From: Colwellia sp.
GTDB taxonomy: Bacteria > Pseudomonadota > Gammaproteobacteria > Enterobacterales > Alteromonadaceae
Reading direction: 5' to 3'
DNA: 64,000 nucleotides
Assembly: GCA_020630795.1 (NCBI GenBank)
Contig: JAHDIK010000013.1
Location: 1-64,000 of the forward strand
Part shown: positions 36,840-45,943 of the stretch, in pieces
Layout: each line of letters opens with the position of its first letter
How positions within the stretch are numbered: the first letter of the stretch is position 1
The notes under the pieces: model-generated
What the model saw: the letters and a program-made list of their open reading frames with translations, nothing else
The model's database searches: none
Told to the model about the DNA's origin: nothing
Translations under genes and position numbers: made by a program

Positions 36840-37407
36840 TGTACTTTATATACACGGTTTTAATTCTTCACCTCAATCTCATAAGGCTGTGATCACGCAA
36901 GAATATATAGCGTTGAACTTCCCACACGTTAAATTTCATTGTCCTCAAATAGCGTCTACACCTAAAAAAGCGATTAAGCAGTTAGAAAGCTTTTTTGAAT
37001 CAGCGCCCACCGAACAATGGTGTTTAATCGGTTCTTCATTAGGTGGCTATTTCTCAACGTATTTGAGTGAAGCGTTTGGTATAAAGGCGGTGTTAGTTAA
37101 CCCTGCGATTAAACCTTATGAACTACTTGAGGACTACGTTGGTGAACAAGTAAATCCGTATACAAATGAGTCATATATGGTTGAAAAATCATACCTCGAA
37201 GATTTAATCTCAATTGAGCAGCAAAAAATTCAAAAAAATAACTACTTGGTCATGGTACAAACAGGTGATGAAGTGTTAGATTACAAGCTGGCTGTTGAAA
37301 AATTTCAACAAAGCAGTTTAATTGTACAAGAGGGTGGAGATCATAGCTTCACTGACTTTGAAAACATGTTGCCAAAGATAGCAGAGTTTCTACAATTAGC
37401 TGAATAA
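36832..37407 (+). CDS. yqiA: YqiA-type alpha/beta-hydrolase esterase
   Basis: A 191-residue UPF0227-family esterase. Diagnostic residues are YIHGFNSSPQSHKA at the N-terminus, the nucleophile elbow GSSLGG, and the catalytic histidine in EGGDHSF. The start is a TTG, eight bases inside cpdA; no in-frame ATG is near. It precedes parE, as in E. coli, though its physiological substrate is unknown. Confidence 0.9.
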   Translation: MINVLYIHGFNSSPQSHKAVITQEYIALNFPHVKFHCPQIASTPKKAIKQLESFFESAPTEQWCLIGSSLGGYFSTYLSEAFGIKAVLVNPAIKPYELLEDYVGEQVNPYTNESYMVEKSYLEDLISIEQQKIQKNNYLVMVQTGDEVLDYKLAVEKFQQSSLIVQEGGDHSFTDFENMLPKIAEFLQLAE

Positions 37408-37463
37408 GTGGCAAACAGCCTTTTTACCTATTTTCTAATAATAACAACGATCAGATTATTCAA

Positions 37464-39350
37464 ATGAGCGAACAATATAATTCAGATTCCATCGAAGTTC
37501 TTAGTGGTTTAGATCCAGTAAGGCACCGTCCGGGTATGTATACCGATACCGCACGACCAAATCATTTAGGTCAAGAGGTTATTGATAACTCGGTTGACGA
37601 AGCGTTGGCTGGGTATGCACAGAATATTACGGTAATTCTAGATAAAGATCAGTCGCTTGAGGTGATTGACGATGGTCGTGGTATGCCAATAGACATTCAC
37701 CCAGAAGAAGGTGTGTCAGGTGTAGAACTTATTTTTTGTAAACTACATGCCGGTGGTAAGTTTTCAAGTAAAAACTATCAATTTTCCGGTGGTTTGCACG
37801 GTGTAGGTATCTCTGTTGTAAATGCGCTTTCGACGCGTGTTGATGTTGCCGTTAGACGCGACAGCAAAGTTTATGAAATGGCATTTGAAAATGGTGAAAA
37901 GGTAGAAGAGCTGCGTGAAACAGGTACAGTTGGTCGACGTAATACAGGTAGCCGCGTAAAGTTTTGGCCAGATGCTAATTATTTTGACTCTCCAAAGTTT
38001 TCAGCTCGAAGACTTGCTCATAATTTAAAAGCTAAAGCAGTTCTATGCCCTGGATTAACAATAAAATTTCATGATAAAAATGAAGATAAAAAATACCAGT
38101 GGTGTTACGAAGACGGCTTAGTAGATTATTTACGAGATTCAGTTAAAGAATATGAGTCTTTACCTAAAGACCCGTTCGTAGGTACTTTTACTGCGCAAAC
38201 TGAAGCTGCTGATTGGGCTGTAACATGGTTGCCCGAAGGTGGCGAAGGAATTGGCGAAAGTTATGTAAACCTTATTCCTACTATTCAAGGTGGAACCCAC
38301 GTAAATGGTTTGCGACAAGGTTTACTTGAAGCAATGCGTGAATTCTGTGAGTTTAGAAATTTAATTCCACGTGGCGTTAAACTTACACCAGACGATGTGT
38401 GGGATAAATGTTCTTATGTGTTGTCGGTTAAAATGCAGGATCCTCAATTTGCCGGGCAAACTAAAGAACGCCTTTCATCTCGTCAGTGTGCAGCATTCGT
38501 AGCAGGTGTTGTTAAAGATGCGTTTAGTCTTTGGTTGAATGAACATACAGAAATTGCTGAATCGCTTGCAGAGTTTTGTATTTCTAATGCTCAACGTCGG
38601 TTACGTGCGAGTAAAAAAATCGTACGAAAAAAAGTTACGCAAGGGCCTGCTTTACCGGGCAAGCTAACAGATTGTGGTAGTCAAGACATAGAAAGAACCG
38701 AGCTGTTTTTGGTGGAGGGTGACTCTGCTGGTGGTAGCGCTAAACAAGCGAGAGATCGTGAGTTTCAAGCTATTATGCCTTTACGCGGAAAAATACTTAA
38801 CACGTGGGAAGTAGAGTCAGGGCAAATTTTAGCGTCACAAGAAGTACATGACATTTCAGTAGCATTGGGGATTGATCCTGCTTCTGAAGACTTGTCTGAG
38901 TTACGTTACGGAAAAATATGTATATTGGCCGATGCTGACTCTGACGGACTTCACATTGCCACTTTACTTTGCGCTTTGTTTACCCAACACTTTTTACCCT
39001 TAGTTCAAGCTGGCCATGTATATGTTGCTATGCCACCTTTATATCGTGTTGATATTGGTAAAGAGGTTTACTATGCTTTAGACGAAGCTGAAAAAGACGG
39101 CATATTAGCGAGAATTGAAGCGGAGAAAAAGCGCGGTAAAGTAAATGTGCAACGCTTTAAAGGGTTAGGCGAAATGAACCCTTTACAACTTCGAGAAACA
39201 ACAATGGATCCTAATACCCGAAGGCTTGTTCAGCTAACGGTAGATGAATTTGATACCACAATGGAATTGATGGATATGCTTCTTTCTAAAAAGCGCAGTG
39301 GCGATAGAAAGGAATGGCTGCAAGACAAAGGAAATATGGTTGAATTATAA
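37464..39350 (+). CDS. parE: DNA topoisomerase IV subunit B
   Basis: The ATPase subunit of topoisomerase IV, which decatenates daughter chromosomes. The 628 residues match ParE, with the GHKL ATP site (EVIDNSVDEALAGYA, DDGRGMPIDIH, GGLHGVGISVVNA), the transducer, and the TOPRIM region (ELFLVEGDSAGGSAKQARDREFQAIMPLRGKILN, DADSDGLHIATLL). Typing as ParE rather than GyrB rests on the PGMYTDT start region and the shorter length. Partner parC is at 49247. Confidence 0.97.
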   Translation: MSEQYNSDSIEVLSGLDPVRHRPGMYTDTARPNHLGQEVIDNSVDEALAGYAQNITVILDKDQSLEVIDDGRGMPIDIHPEEGVSGVELIFCKLHAGGKFSSKNYQFSGGLHGVGISVVNALSTRVDVAVRRDSKVYEMAFENGEKVEELRETGTVGRRNTGSRVKFWPDANYFDSPKFSARRLAHNLKAKAVLCPGLTIKFHDKNEDKKYQWCYEDGLVDYLRDSVKEYESLPKDPFVGTFTAQTEAADWAVTWLPEGGEGIGESYVNLIPTIQGGTHVNGLRQGLLEAMREFCEFRNLIPRGVKLTPDDVWDKCSYVLSVKMQDPQFAGQTKERLSSRQCAAFVAGVVKDAFSLWLNEHTEIAESLAEFCISNAQRRLRASKKIVRKKVTQGPALPGKLTDCGSQDIERTELFLVEGDSAGGSAKQARDREFQAIMPLRGKILNTWEVESGQILASQEVHDISVALGIDPASEDLSELRYGKICILADADSDGLHIATLLCALFTQHFLPLVQAGHVYVAMPPLYRVDIGKEVYYALDEAEKDGILARIEAEKKRGKVNVQRFKGLGEMNPLQLRETTMDPNTRRLVQLTVDEFDTTMELMDMLLSKKRSGDRKEWLQDKGNMVEL

Positions 39351-39844
39351 TGAGAAAAACATTGAATAAAGGTTTTACGCTTATAGAGCTCGTTGTCGTT
39401 ATCGTGATTTTAGGTATTTTATCTGTTGTAGCTTTACCTAAATTTGTAAATTTAACTGACGATAGTCGTAAAGCCGTTATGGAAGGTTTGGCGGCAAGTA
39501 TAAAAAGTGCTTCAACCATGGTGCACTCAAAAGCATTAATTCAAAACAAAGTTGAAGGTGCTGATGTTATTGAGGCGGATGGTTTGTTTTTCTCTATTGT
39601 GAATAGTTACCCTGATACTCACCAAATAGGTAATGGTAGTGGAGACTCAGCTGCAAATGCCGCTGGAATTATTGGTGCGATTGATAAAACCGTACCGTTA
39701 ATTCAAGTTCAATTAACGGCAAATGGATTAAAAAGTACTACATTTTCTTATAGTGGTTTAGGCGCTACATGCCAGATTATTTATCGAGAAGCGCTTTCAT
39801 CAACAGAGCCACCAGAAATTCTAACTGATTATTCTGGTTGTTAA
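39350..39844 (+). CDS. MshA-like type IV pilin
   Basis: A 164-residue pilin precursor. The short basic leader and the prepilin-peptidase site are clear: KG|FTLIELVVVIVILGILSVVALPKFVNL, followed by the long N-terminal helix. Two cysteines near the C-terminus (GATCQII and the terminal DYSGC) probably form the usual disulfide loop. The start ATG overlaps the parE stop (TAATG), an unusual place for a pilin gene. No pilus assembly gene is near, so it would need machinery coded elsewhere (for example an MSHA system). Confidence 0.88.
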   Translation: MRKTLNKGFTLIELVVVIVILGILSVVALPKFVNLTDDSRKAVMEGLAASIKSASTMVHSKALIQNKVEGADVIEADGLFFSIVNSYPDTHQIGNGSGDSAANAAGIIGAIDKTVPLIQVQLTANGLKSTTFSYSGLGATCQIIYREALSSTEPPEILTDYSGC

Positions 39845-39845
39845 C

Positions 39846-39877
39846 GAGTTAACTAACGTGCACTAAGTAGTTAACTC
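39846..39877. terminator. Weak hairpin between pilin and YdeP-like genes
   Basis: A 10-bp stem, GAGTTAACTA (39846-39855) with TAGTTAACTC (39868-39877), lies between the convergent pilin and molybdoenzyme genes. The T-run is poor, so termination would be partial. Confidence 0.45.
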
Positions 39878-39902
39878 TTGAATTGATATTGTTCAAAACG
39901 TT

Positions 39903-42200
39903 TTAAATAATTCTTGTTGATTGTTCACACGCTTCAATAACAACCGCAATAGATTTAGACGTGGGTGTACTGCTTAAATCCCCAATACTAGCAAGCGGTA
40001 CTAAAGGGTTGGCTTCAGGAAAATAAGCGGCAACATTACCTTTGGGTATATCATATGAAACAAGTTTAAACCCTTCAATCTTCCGTTCAACGTTATCTGC
40101 CCATAAACTTGTTACATTAACTAAACTCTCATGTTTCAAGCCCAAGTCGTTCATATCTTCAGGGTTTATTAAAATAATATTTCGTTCACCACTAATGCCA
40201 CGATACCTGTCTTCAAACCCGTAAACTGTCGTGTTGTACTGGTCATGCGAACGTAACGTTTGCATAACTAATATGCGATTATTAGTGAGGGCTCTAATCG
40301 ATGCAGGAACAATACTTTCAGGTAATGAGTGTGTATAAAGGCACGCTTTTTTCGATGAAGTATTCCATTGATGTTGCGCAGCGCTGTTACCTAAGTAAAA
40401 GCCGCCCGCTTTTTCCAATCTTTCATTCATTTGATAAAAATCAGGTAGTGTTTGAGCAATTAGATCTCGAATTAAATCGTAATTTGAAACAAGTGCTAGC
40501 CAATCTACAGGTTCTTTATCCAATGTCGCGTTTGCTATGCCCGCGATAATTGCAGGTTCTGAGCGCATATCATGAGTACTTGACTGAACAACGCCTTTAG
40601 ATTTATGTACCATAGAAAATGAGTCTTCAACGGTAACTGATTGTTCTCCTGACGCTTGTATATCAACATCAGTGCGACCCAAGCAAGGTAAGAGTATAGA
40701 TATTTTTCCTGGGTATAAATGCGTTTTATTGAGTTTAGTGGCAATATTGACCGTTAAATCGCAGTTCGACAATGCTTGTTCTGTGAGTGGTGTGTCTGGA
40801 GTTGCAGAGATAAAATTTCCACCTAATGCGATAAATGCCTTACTTTTACCTGATAGCATTGCTTCTATCGCTTCGACGGTATTATGACCGTTGTTAGATG
40901 GTGGGGTAAAAGAAAATACACTTTCGAGTGATTTTAAAAATGTCGCGTCTGGCTTTTCGTTAATCCCCATGGTTCTGTCGCCTTGTACATTTGAATGTCC
41001 TCTAACGGGGCAAAGGCCAGAACCGGGTTTACCTATTTGACCAAACAATAGCTGTAAGTTGGTGATTTCTTGAATAGTAGCAACAGAGTGTTTGTGCTGT
41101 GTGATCCCCATCGCCCATGTAACAATAACGTTGTTAGCACTCTGATAAATCGTAGCTGCTTGAGATATCTCATTTTTAGATAATCCAGATTGCTCAATAA
41201 TGTGTTCCCACGATGTGCTTTCAACAGCGTTTAAATATTGAGTTAAGCCCTCCGTATGCTTTTCGATAAAAGCTAAATTAAACACCGATTGATTAGTTTT
41301 TAATGCTTCTTTATGACGCTCAAGAAGTATTTTAACCATCCCTCTTACGCAGGCCATATCGCCACCTAAATTAGGTGTAAAGTATTGTTGAGTAATTTTT
41401 GTAGCAGTGCCTGTTAGCATTTCAACGGGTGATTGTGGATTAGCAAAGCGCTCTAAGCCACGTTCTTTTAACGTATTAAACGTAACAATATTAGCACCAC
41501 GCCGTGCAGAATGGCTTAAAGAGTCAAGCATGCGAGGGTGGTTTGTTCCGGGATTTTGACCAAACACAAAAATAGCATCTGCTTTTTCGAAATCATCAAT
41601 TTTTATTGTGCCTTTACCAATACCTATTGCCTGTTTTAATGCGACTCCACTCGCTTCATGGCACATATTGGAACAATCAGGGAAGTTATTGGTGCCATAT
41701 TTTCTGACAAAAAGTTGATACAAAAATGCGGCTTCATTGCTTGCTCTACCTGATGTGTAAAATTCTGCTTGATTTGGATCCTCAAGCTGATTGAGTTGTG
41801 CAGCTATGGTTGAAAAGGCATCGTCCCATGAAATAGGCTCGTAATGATCAGTTTTAGCGTTGTAAATAACAGGTTCAGATAGTCGACCTTGGTATTCTAA
41901 AAAATAGCCACTTTGTTTTCTTAAAAAACTCACGCTATTTTCTTTAAAGAACGTTTCGCCAATACGTCGAGATGTCGCTTCCCAGTTAACAGCCTTAGCG
42001 CCATTTTCGCAAAACCGAAATCGACCCGGTTCATCTTTTTCTCCCCAAGCACACCCAGGGCAGTCAAAACCATGATCTTGGTTTGTTTTTAACAGTGTTT
42101 TAATATTTTTAGCGATGTTTTCACTTTTTATAAGGTGTGTCGCTGTGCTTTTTAATGCGCCCCAACCACCAGCATGACCACTATATTTTTTGACTGACAT
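39903..42200 (-). CDS. FdhF/YdeP-family molybdopterin oxidoreductase
   Basis: About 765 residues from MSVKKYSGHAGGWGALKS; the frame is open 13 codons upstream. AAGG lies eight bases before this ATG. The N-terminal DCPGCAWGEKDEPGRFRFCENGAKAVNWE and FYTSGRASNEAAFLYQLFVRKYGTNNFPDCSNMCHEASG are typical of YdeP-like proteins. These are DMSO-reductase-family molybdoenzymes related to formate dehydrogenase H, with a reduced N-terminal metal-binding region. In E. coli YdeP is linked to acid resistance, but its reaction is unproven. It is followed in transcription order after fdhD, 16 bases away, which fits its need for sulfurated cofactor. Confidence 0.88.
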   Translation of the reverse strand: MSVKKYSGHAGGWGALKSTATHLIKSENIAKNIKTLLKTNQDHGFDCPGCAWGEKDEPGRFRFCENGAKAVNWEATSRRIGETFFKENSVSFLRKQSGYFLEYQGRLSEPVIYNAKTDHYEPISWDDAFSTIAAQLNQLEDPNQAEFYTSGRASNEAAFLYQLFVRKYGTNNFPDCSNMCHEASGVALKQAIGIGKGTIKIDDFEKADAIFVFGQNPGTNHPRMLDSLSHSARRGANIVTFNTLKERGLERFANPQSPVEMLTGTATKITQQYFTPNLGGDMACVRGMVKILLERHKEALKTNQSVFNLAFIEKHTEGLTQYLNAVESTSWEHIIEQSGLSKNEISQAATIYQSANNVIVTWAMGITQHKHSVATIQEITNLQLLFGQIGKPGSGLCPVRGHSNVQGDRTMGINEKPDATFLKSLESVFSFTPPSNNGHNTVEAIEAMLSGKSKAFIALGGNFISATPDTPLTEQALSNCDLTVNIATKLNKTHLYPGKISILLPCLGRTDVDIQASGEQSVTVEDSFSMVHKSKGVVQSSTHDMRSEPAIIAGIANATLDKEPVDWLALVSNYDLIRDLIAQTLPDFYQMNERLEKAGGFYLGNSAAQHQWNTSSKKACLYTHSLPESIVPASIRALTNNRILVMQTLRSHDQYNTTVYGFEDRYRGISGERNIILINPEDMNDLGLKHESLVNVTSLWADNVERKIEGFKLVSYDIPKGNVAAYFPEANPLVPLASIGDLSSTPTSKSIAVVIEACEQSTRII

Positions 42201-42216
42201 ATTTGAAACCTTAGTT

Positions 42217-43053
42217 TTAGCTGATTCGGTGATTGCCACTGTAAACGTTAAATTGGCGTGCTTTTGTAAAGCCGATGAGCGTTATATTGAATTGTTGTGC
42301 TGCGGAAATGGCGAGACTCGACGGGGCACCAACAGCAATAACAATGGGAATACTTGCCATAATTGCTTTTTGCATGAGTTCAAAGCTAACACGTCCGCTT
42401 AATATTAAAACTGCTTTGTTATAAAACTTTTGTTGTGAAAGTAGCTCGCCAATAACTTTGTCGACTGCATTATGCCTTCCCACATCTTCATGTACGCTAA
42501 GCCATTTGTTATTAGCCCAATATCCTGCGCCGTGAACGGCACCTGTTGATTCAAACAAAGGCTGATGTAGCTTTAAATCGTCAATTAATGCAGAAACATG
42601 AGTTGATGTTAACCAGTTGGAGCTATTTTCAACGGGATGGTTAGATTTTAGTGAAAGTGCTTTTAATGAGTTTTTTCCGCAAATTCCGCAACTTGACTGG
42701 CTGGTAAAATGTCTAGATACACTGTCCCAAGGCACAGATACGTGTGGTTTTAGTGTTACCTCAATATGATTTTCTGAAGCATCGTCTTCTTGAATCGTTA
42801 TGTCATCAACATCATCCGTTGTTTTTATAATGCCTTCGCTAAAAAGGAGTCCTAATACCAATATTTTGTCATTGCCAGGAGTTCTCATCACAAGTGTTAA
42901 TTTACTACTTGTCATTAATTGCGTGCATTCATCGTAGTAAGTGAGTGAAATAAGCAACGGCTCTTCAGTGATTACCAAGTCATGCGCTGCCTTTGGTGAT
43001 GGCAGTTCGGTAGCATACTGGAGCTGATTTATAGTTTTTATTGCTGTATTCAT
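42217..43053 (-). CDS. fdhD: Formate dehydrogenase accessory sulfurtransferase
   Basis: FdhD passes sulfur from IscS to the molybdenum cofactor of formate-dehydrogenase-type enzymes. About 278 residues from the ATG of MNTAIKTINQ; the frame is open 13 codons further. The reactive pair is the CxxC of SSCGICGKNSLKAL. LSVHEDVGRHNAVDKVIGEL and ILSGRVSFELMQKAIMASIPIV are conserved. It is immediately upstream of the YdeP-like gene, making a two-gene unit. Confidence 0.94.
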   Translation of the reverse strand: MNTAIKTINQLQYATELPSPKAAHDLVITEEPLLISLTYYDECTQLMTSSKLTLVMRTPGNDKILVLGLLFSEGIIKTTDDVDDITIQEDDASENHIEVTLKPHVSVPWDSVSRHFTSQSSCGICGKNSLKALSLKSNHPVENSSNWLTSTHVSALIDDLKLHQPLFESTGAVHGAGYWANNKWLSVHEDVGRHNAVDKVIGELLSQQKFYNKAVLILSGRVSFELMQKAIMASIPIVIAVGAPSSLAISAAQQFNITLIGFTKARQFNVYSGNHRIS

Positions 43054-43179
43054 GAAAAACTTACTATGCGATAGCCGTAATAATTTAATCATTATACATA
43101 GAATTGAAACACTTGAATGGTAATACTGGCGCGTAAAATATCAAAATAATGTTTGTTTAATGTTGAGGTGTTTTATAAT

Positions 43180-43198
43180 ATATATGATATTTCATATG
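43180..43198. promoter_or_regulatory. Candidate ArsR operator and promoter region
   Basis: ATATGA-TATT-TCATAT is an inverted repeat 14-30 bases before the arsR start. TATAAT (43174-43179) with TTGTTT about 15 bases upstream gives a likely promoter, so the repeat covers the probable start point. Repression by ArsR is expected from the family. Confidence 0.5.
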
Positions 43199-43211
43199 TG
43201 TTGAGTAAATA

Positions 43212-43556
43212 ATGACGCCAGTTACCTTTTATAAAAACTTAGCCGAAGAAACGCGACTGAAAATATTAATGCTAACGATTGAAGAAGCTGAGTTATGTGT
43301 TTGTGAATACGTGAATGCATTAGGCTTGTCGCAACCTAAGATATCGAGGCATTTAGCACAGTTGCGAAGCTTTGGGCTATTAACTGATAGGAAAGAGGGG
43401 AAATGGGTCTTTTATTCGCTATCTAAAAGTTTATTGGCATGGGAGCGCGAATCTATACTTTCATGTGTTCATAACAATCAAGACTTTATTCAAACAGCTA
43501 AAGATAACTTGTCGGCATTTGGGGATAGACCCAAACGACAATCTCAATGTTGCTAG
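43212..43556 (+). CDS. arsR: ArsR-family arsenic-responsive repressor
   Basis: A 114-residue winged-helix repressor. The DNA-reading helix lies in LGLSQPKISRHLAQLRSFGLL. ELCVCEYV places C29 and C31 in the recognition-helix region, the classical metalloid-binding site of ArsR; two more cysteines end the protein. Binding of arsenite should release the repressor and induce the downstream gapdh and arsJ genes. Confidence 0.92.
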   Translation: MTPVTFYKNLAEETRLKILMLTIEEAELCVCEYVNALGLSQPKISRHLAQLRSFGLLTDRKEGKWVFYSLSKSLLAWERESILSCVHNNQDFIQTAKDNLSAFGDRPKRQSQCC

Positions 43557-43599
43557 TTAACGTAATTTGCAATCAATGTAATCATAAATAAGGTGAAGC

Positions 43600-44613
43600 A
43601 TGACTATTAAAGTAGGAATTAATGGGTTTGGCAGAATGGGCAGACTTGCTTTTAGAGCAGGATGGGATAACCCTGAAATTGAGTTTATTCAAATTAACGA
43701 TCCGGCGGGCGACGCTGAGTGTTTAGCACATTTAATTAACTATGATTCTGTTCATGGTCGTTGGTCACACACTGCAACAGCTCGTGACGACAAAATGGTG
43801 GTTGATGGTGAATCTACTTTATTGATGACGCAAAACTACGAAATTTCTGCGACTGATTGGTCGGAATGTGACGTAGTTATAGATGCATCGGGCGTAATGA
43901 AATCAAAAGAAAAACTTCAAGCGTATATTGATCAAAACGTAAAACGTATTGTTGTAACTGCGCCCGTTAAAGAAGACGGTGTGTTAAATATTGTGATGGG
44001 AGTTAACCATCAACTTTACAATGCTGATGAACATCAAATTGTTACGGCTGCGTCTTGTACAACCAACTGCCTAGCGCCGGTTGTTAAAGTATTACAAGAC
44101 CAAATAGGCATTAAGCATGGTAGTATGACAACGATTCATAATATTACGAATACACAAACTATTATTGACGCGCCGCATAAAGATTTAAGACGAGCACGTT
44201 CGTGTGGTCAAAGCTTAATTCCTACCACTACCGGTTCCGCTACGGCAATCACACACATATTTCCTGAATTAAAGGGCAAATTAAATGGTCATGCGGTTAG
44301 AGTGCCGTTAACTAACTCTTCAATCACCGACTGTGTTTTTGAGCTGAATAAACCAACAACCGAAGAAGAAATAAACCAGTGGATGAAAGAAGCATCTGAA
44401 ACGTCTTTAAAGAATATTTTAGGGTACGAGGAAGCGCCATTAGTATCTATTGATTACAAAACGGATCCAAGATCTTCGATTGTAGACGCTCCATCAACTA
44501 TGGTTGTTAATAATACTCAAGTGAAAATGTATTTATGGTACGACAATGAGTGGGGGTACGCTAATCGTGTTGCTGAGCTTGTTGAAATGGTTGGCTTAAG
44601 CGATCGCACGTAA
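43600..44613 (+). CDS. ArsJ-associated glyceraldehyde-3-phosphate dehydrogenase
   Basis: A 337-residue GAPDH with the NAD-binding [11 protein letters not shown] start and the catalytic cysteine C153 in [10 protein letters not shown]. Its position between arsR and arsJ identifies it as the arsenate-dedicated paralogue. With arsenate in place of phosphate it makes 1-arseno-3-phosphoglycerate, which ArsJ exports; the compound then breaks down outside. This pathway is established in other proteobacteria. A good AAGGTGA lies before the ATG. The housekeeping GAPDH is presumably elsewhere. Confidence 0.93.
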   Translation: MTIKVGINGFGRMGRLAFRAGWDNPEIEFIQINDPAGDAECLAHLINYDSVHGRWSHTATARDDKMVVDGESTLLMTQNYEISATDWSECDVVIDASGVMKSKEKLQAYIDQNVKRIVVTAPVKEDGVLNIVMGVNHQLYNADEHQIVTAASCTTNCLAPVVKVLQDQIGIKHGSMTTIHNITNTQTIIDAPHKDLRRARSCGQSLIPTTTGSATAITHIFPELKGKLNGHAVRVPLTNSSITDCVFELNKPTTEEEINQWMKEASETSLKNILGYEEAPLVSIDYKTDPRSSIVDAPSTMVVNNTQVKMYLWYDNEWGYANRVAELVEMVGLSDRT

Positions 44614-44636
44614 GTTGGTTAATTGAGTAAAACACC

Positions 44637-45848
44637 ATGAACTTAAATAGCATTAAGCAATTATCAACAGCAACTAAGCAATACTTACTGGTTACATTCA
44701 ATTATTGGGCGTTTACATTAACTGATGGCGCTTTACGAATGTTGATAGTGTTGTATTTCTATCAGTTAGGGTACTCCCCAATAGAGTTAGCGTTGTTGTT
44801 TGTGTTTTATGAATTATTTGGTGTTGTTACCAATTTAGTTGGCGGCTGGTTAGGCGCTCGAATAGGGTTAAACCGAACGATGAATATTGGTTTAACCTTG
44901 CAAGTTGCAGCACTACTTATGCTAACGGTTCCTCAAGATTATCTCAGTGTAATTTGGGTTATGTTGGCCCAGGCTCTTTCCGGAATCGCGAAAGACCTTA
45001 ATAAAATGTCTGCTAAAAGCAGTATAAAAACCTTAGTGCCAGCAGGCGAAAAGTCTGGGTTATTTAAGTGGGTAGCGTTATTAACAGGGTCTAAAAACGC
45101 ATTAAAAGGCATTGGCTTTTTTATGGGAGCCTTATTGTTATCTACAGTAGGATTTTCAGGTGCTATGTTGTTGATGGCTGGCGTGCTTTGTATTGTGGTA
45201 TTGTTAAGTGTCAACCTACTTCAAAGTGATATGGGTAAAGCGAGTTTTAAACCTAAATTTACGCACTTTTTCTCTAATTCATCTTCACTAAATAATCTTG
45301 CTATTTCTCGTTTGGCGTTATTTGCCGCTCGAGATGTGTGGTTTGTTGTTGCACTGCCTGTTTTTTTAGCTGAAACGCTGGCTTGGAAACATGAATTTAT
45401 CGGCGTTTTTATGGCTTGCTGGATTGTGCTGTATGGAATTGTTCAAACACTAGCCCCTAAAATAACAGCTAACAAAGCCAAATCACTGCCAAGCGGTGAC
45501 AGTTTGTCAAAGTGGGCATACGCATTAGTAACTGTAGTTGGTTTATTAGCAGGTTTTTTGTATGTACTAGGCGCATCGAGTATTACTATTGTTATAGGTT
45601 TATTGTGTTTTGGTGCCGTATTCGCTGTTAATTCCTCATTACATAGTTATGTGATTGTTGCGTTAGCAAAAAGTGACGGTGTTTCAATGGATGTAGGTTT
45701 TTATTACATGGCCAATGCATCAGGAAGATTACTAGGAACCGTGTTGTCAGGTGTGGTGTTTCAAATGATGGGGCTGAATGCTTGTTTACTTATTTCAGCG
45801 ATACTGGCATTGATATCTGGCGTATTCATTAAAAAAGTTTACGTTTAG
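44637..45848 (+). CDS. arsJ: Organoarsenical efflux MFS transporter
   Basis: A 403-residue, 12-helix major-facilitator protein. It begins YLLVTFNYWAFTLTDGALRMLIVLYFYQLGYSPIELALLF, a start I recognise from ArsJ. It exports 1-arseno-3-phosphoglycerate made by the preceding GAPDH. The three ars genes lie within 2.7 kb, with 23-43-base gaps. No arsC, arsB, acr3 or arsA is present, so arsenite resistance would have to come from elsewhere. Confidence 0.92.
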   Translation: MNLNSIKQLSTATKQYLLVTFNYWAFTLTDGALRMLIVLYFYQLGYSPIELALLFVFYELFGVVTNLVGGWLGARIGLNRTMNIGLTLQVAALLMLTVPQDYLSVIWVMLAQALSGIAKDLNKMSAKSSIKTLVPAGEKSGLFKWVALLTGSKNALKGIGFFMGALLLSTVGFSGAMLLMAGVLCIVVLLSVNLLQSDMGKASFKPKFTHFFSNSSSLNNLAISRLALFAARDVWFVVALPVFLAETLAWKHEFIGVFMACWIVLYGIVQTLAPKITANKAKSLPSGDSLSKWAYALVTVVGLLAGFLYVLGASSITIVIGLLCFGAVFAVNSSLHSYVIVALAKSDGVSMDVGFYYMANASGRLLGTVLSGVVFQMMGLNACLLISAILALISGVFIKKVYV

Positions 45849-45943
45849 TTTGTTGGTTTACTCATCTATTTTAAAACAGTTATGTTTACTAACCTATATT
45901 GTGCTTTATACTATAAAGCCCGGGCGAAATTTTTGGTAGATTC

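Noticed and set aside
45918-45925. GCCCGGGC palindrome before the TPR/GGDEF gene
   Set aside because: Eight bases, single copy, no T-run and no clear relation to a promoter.
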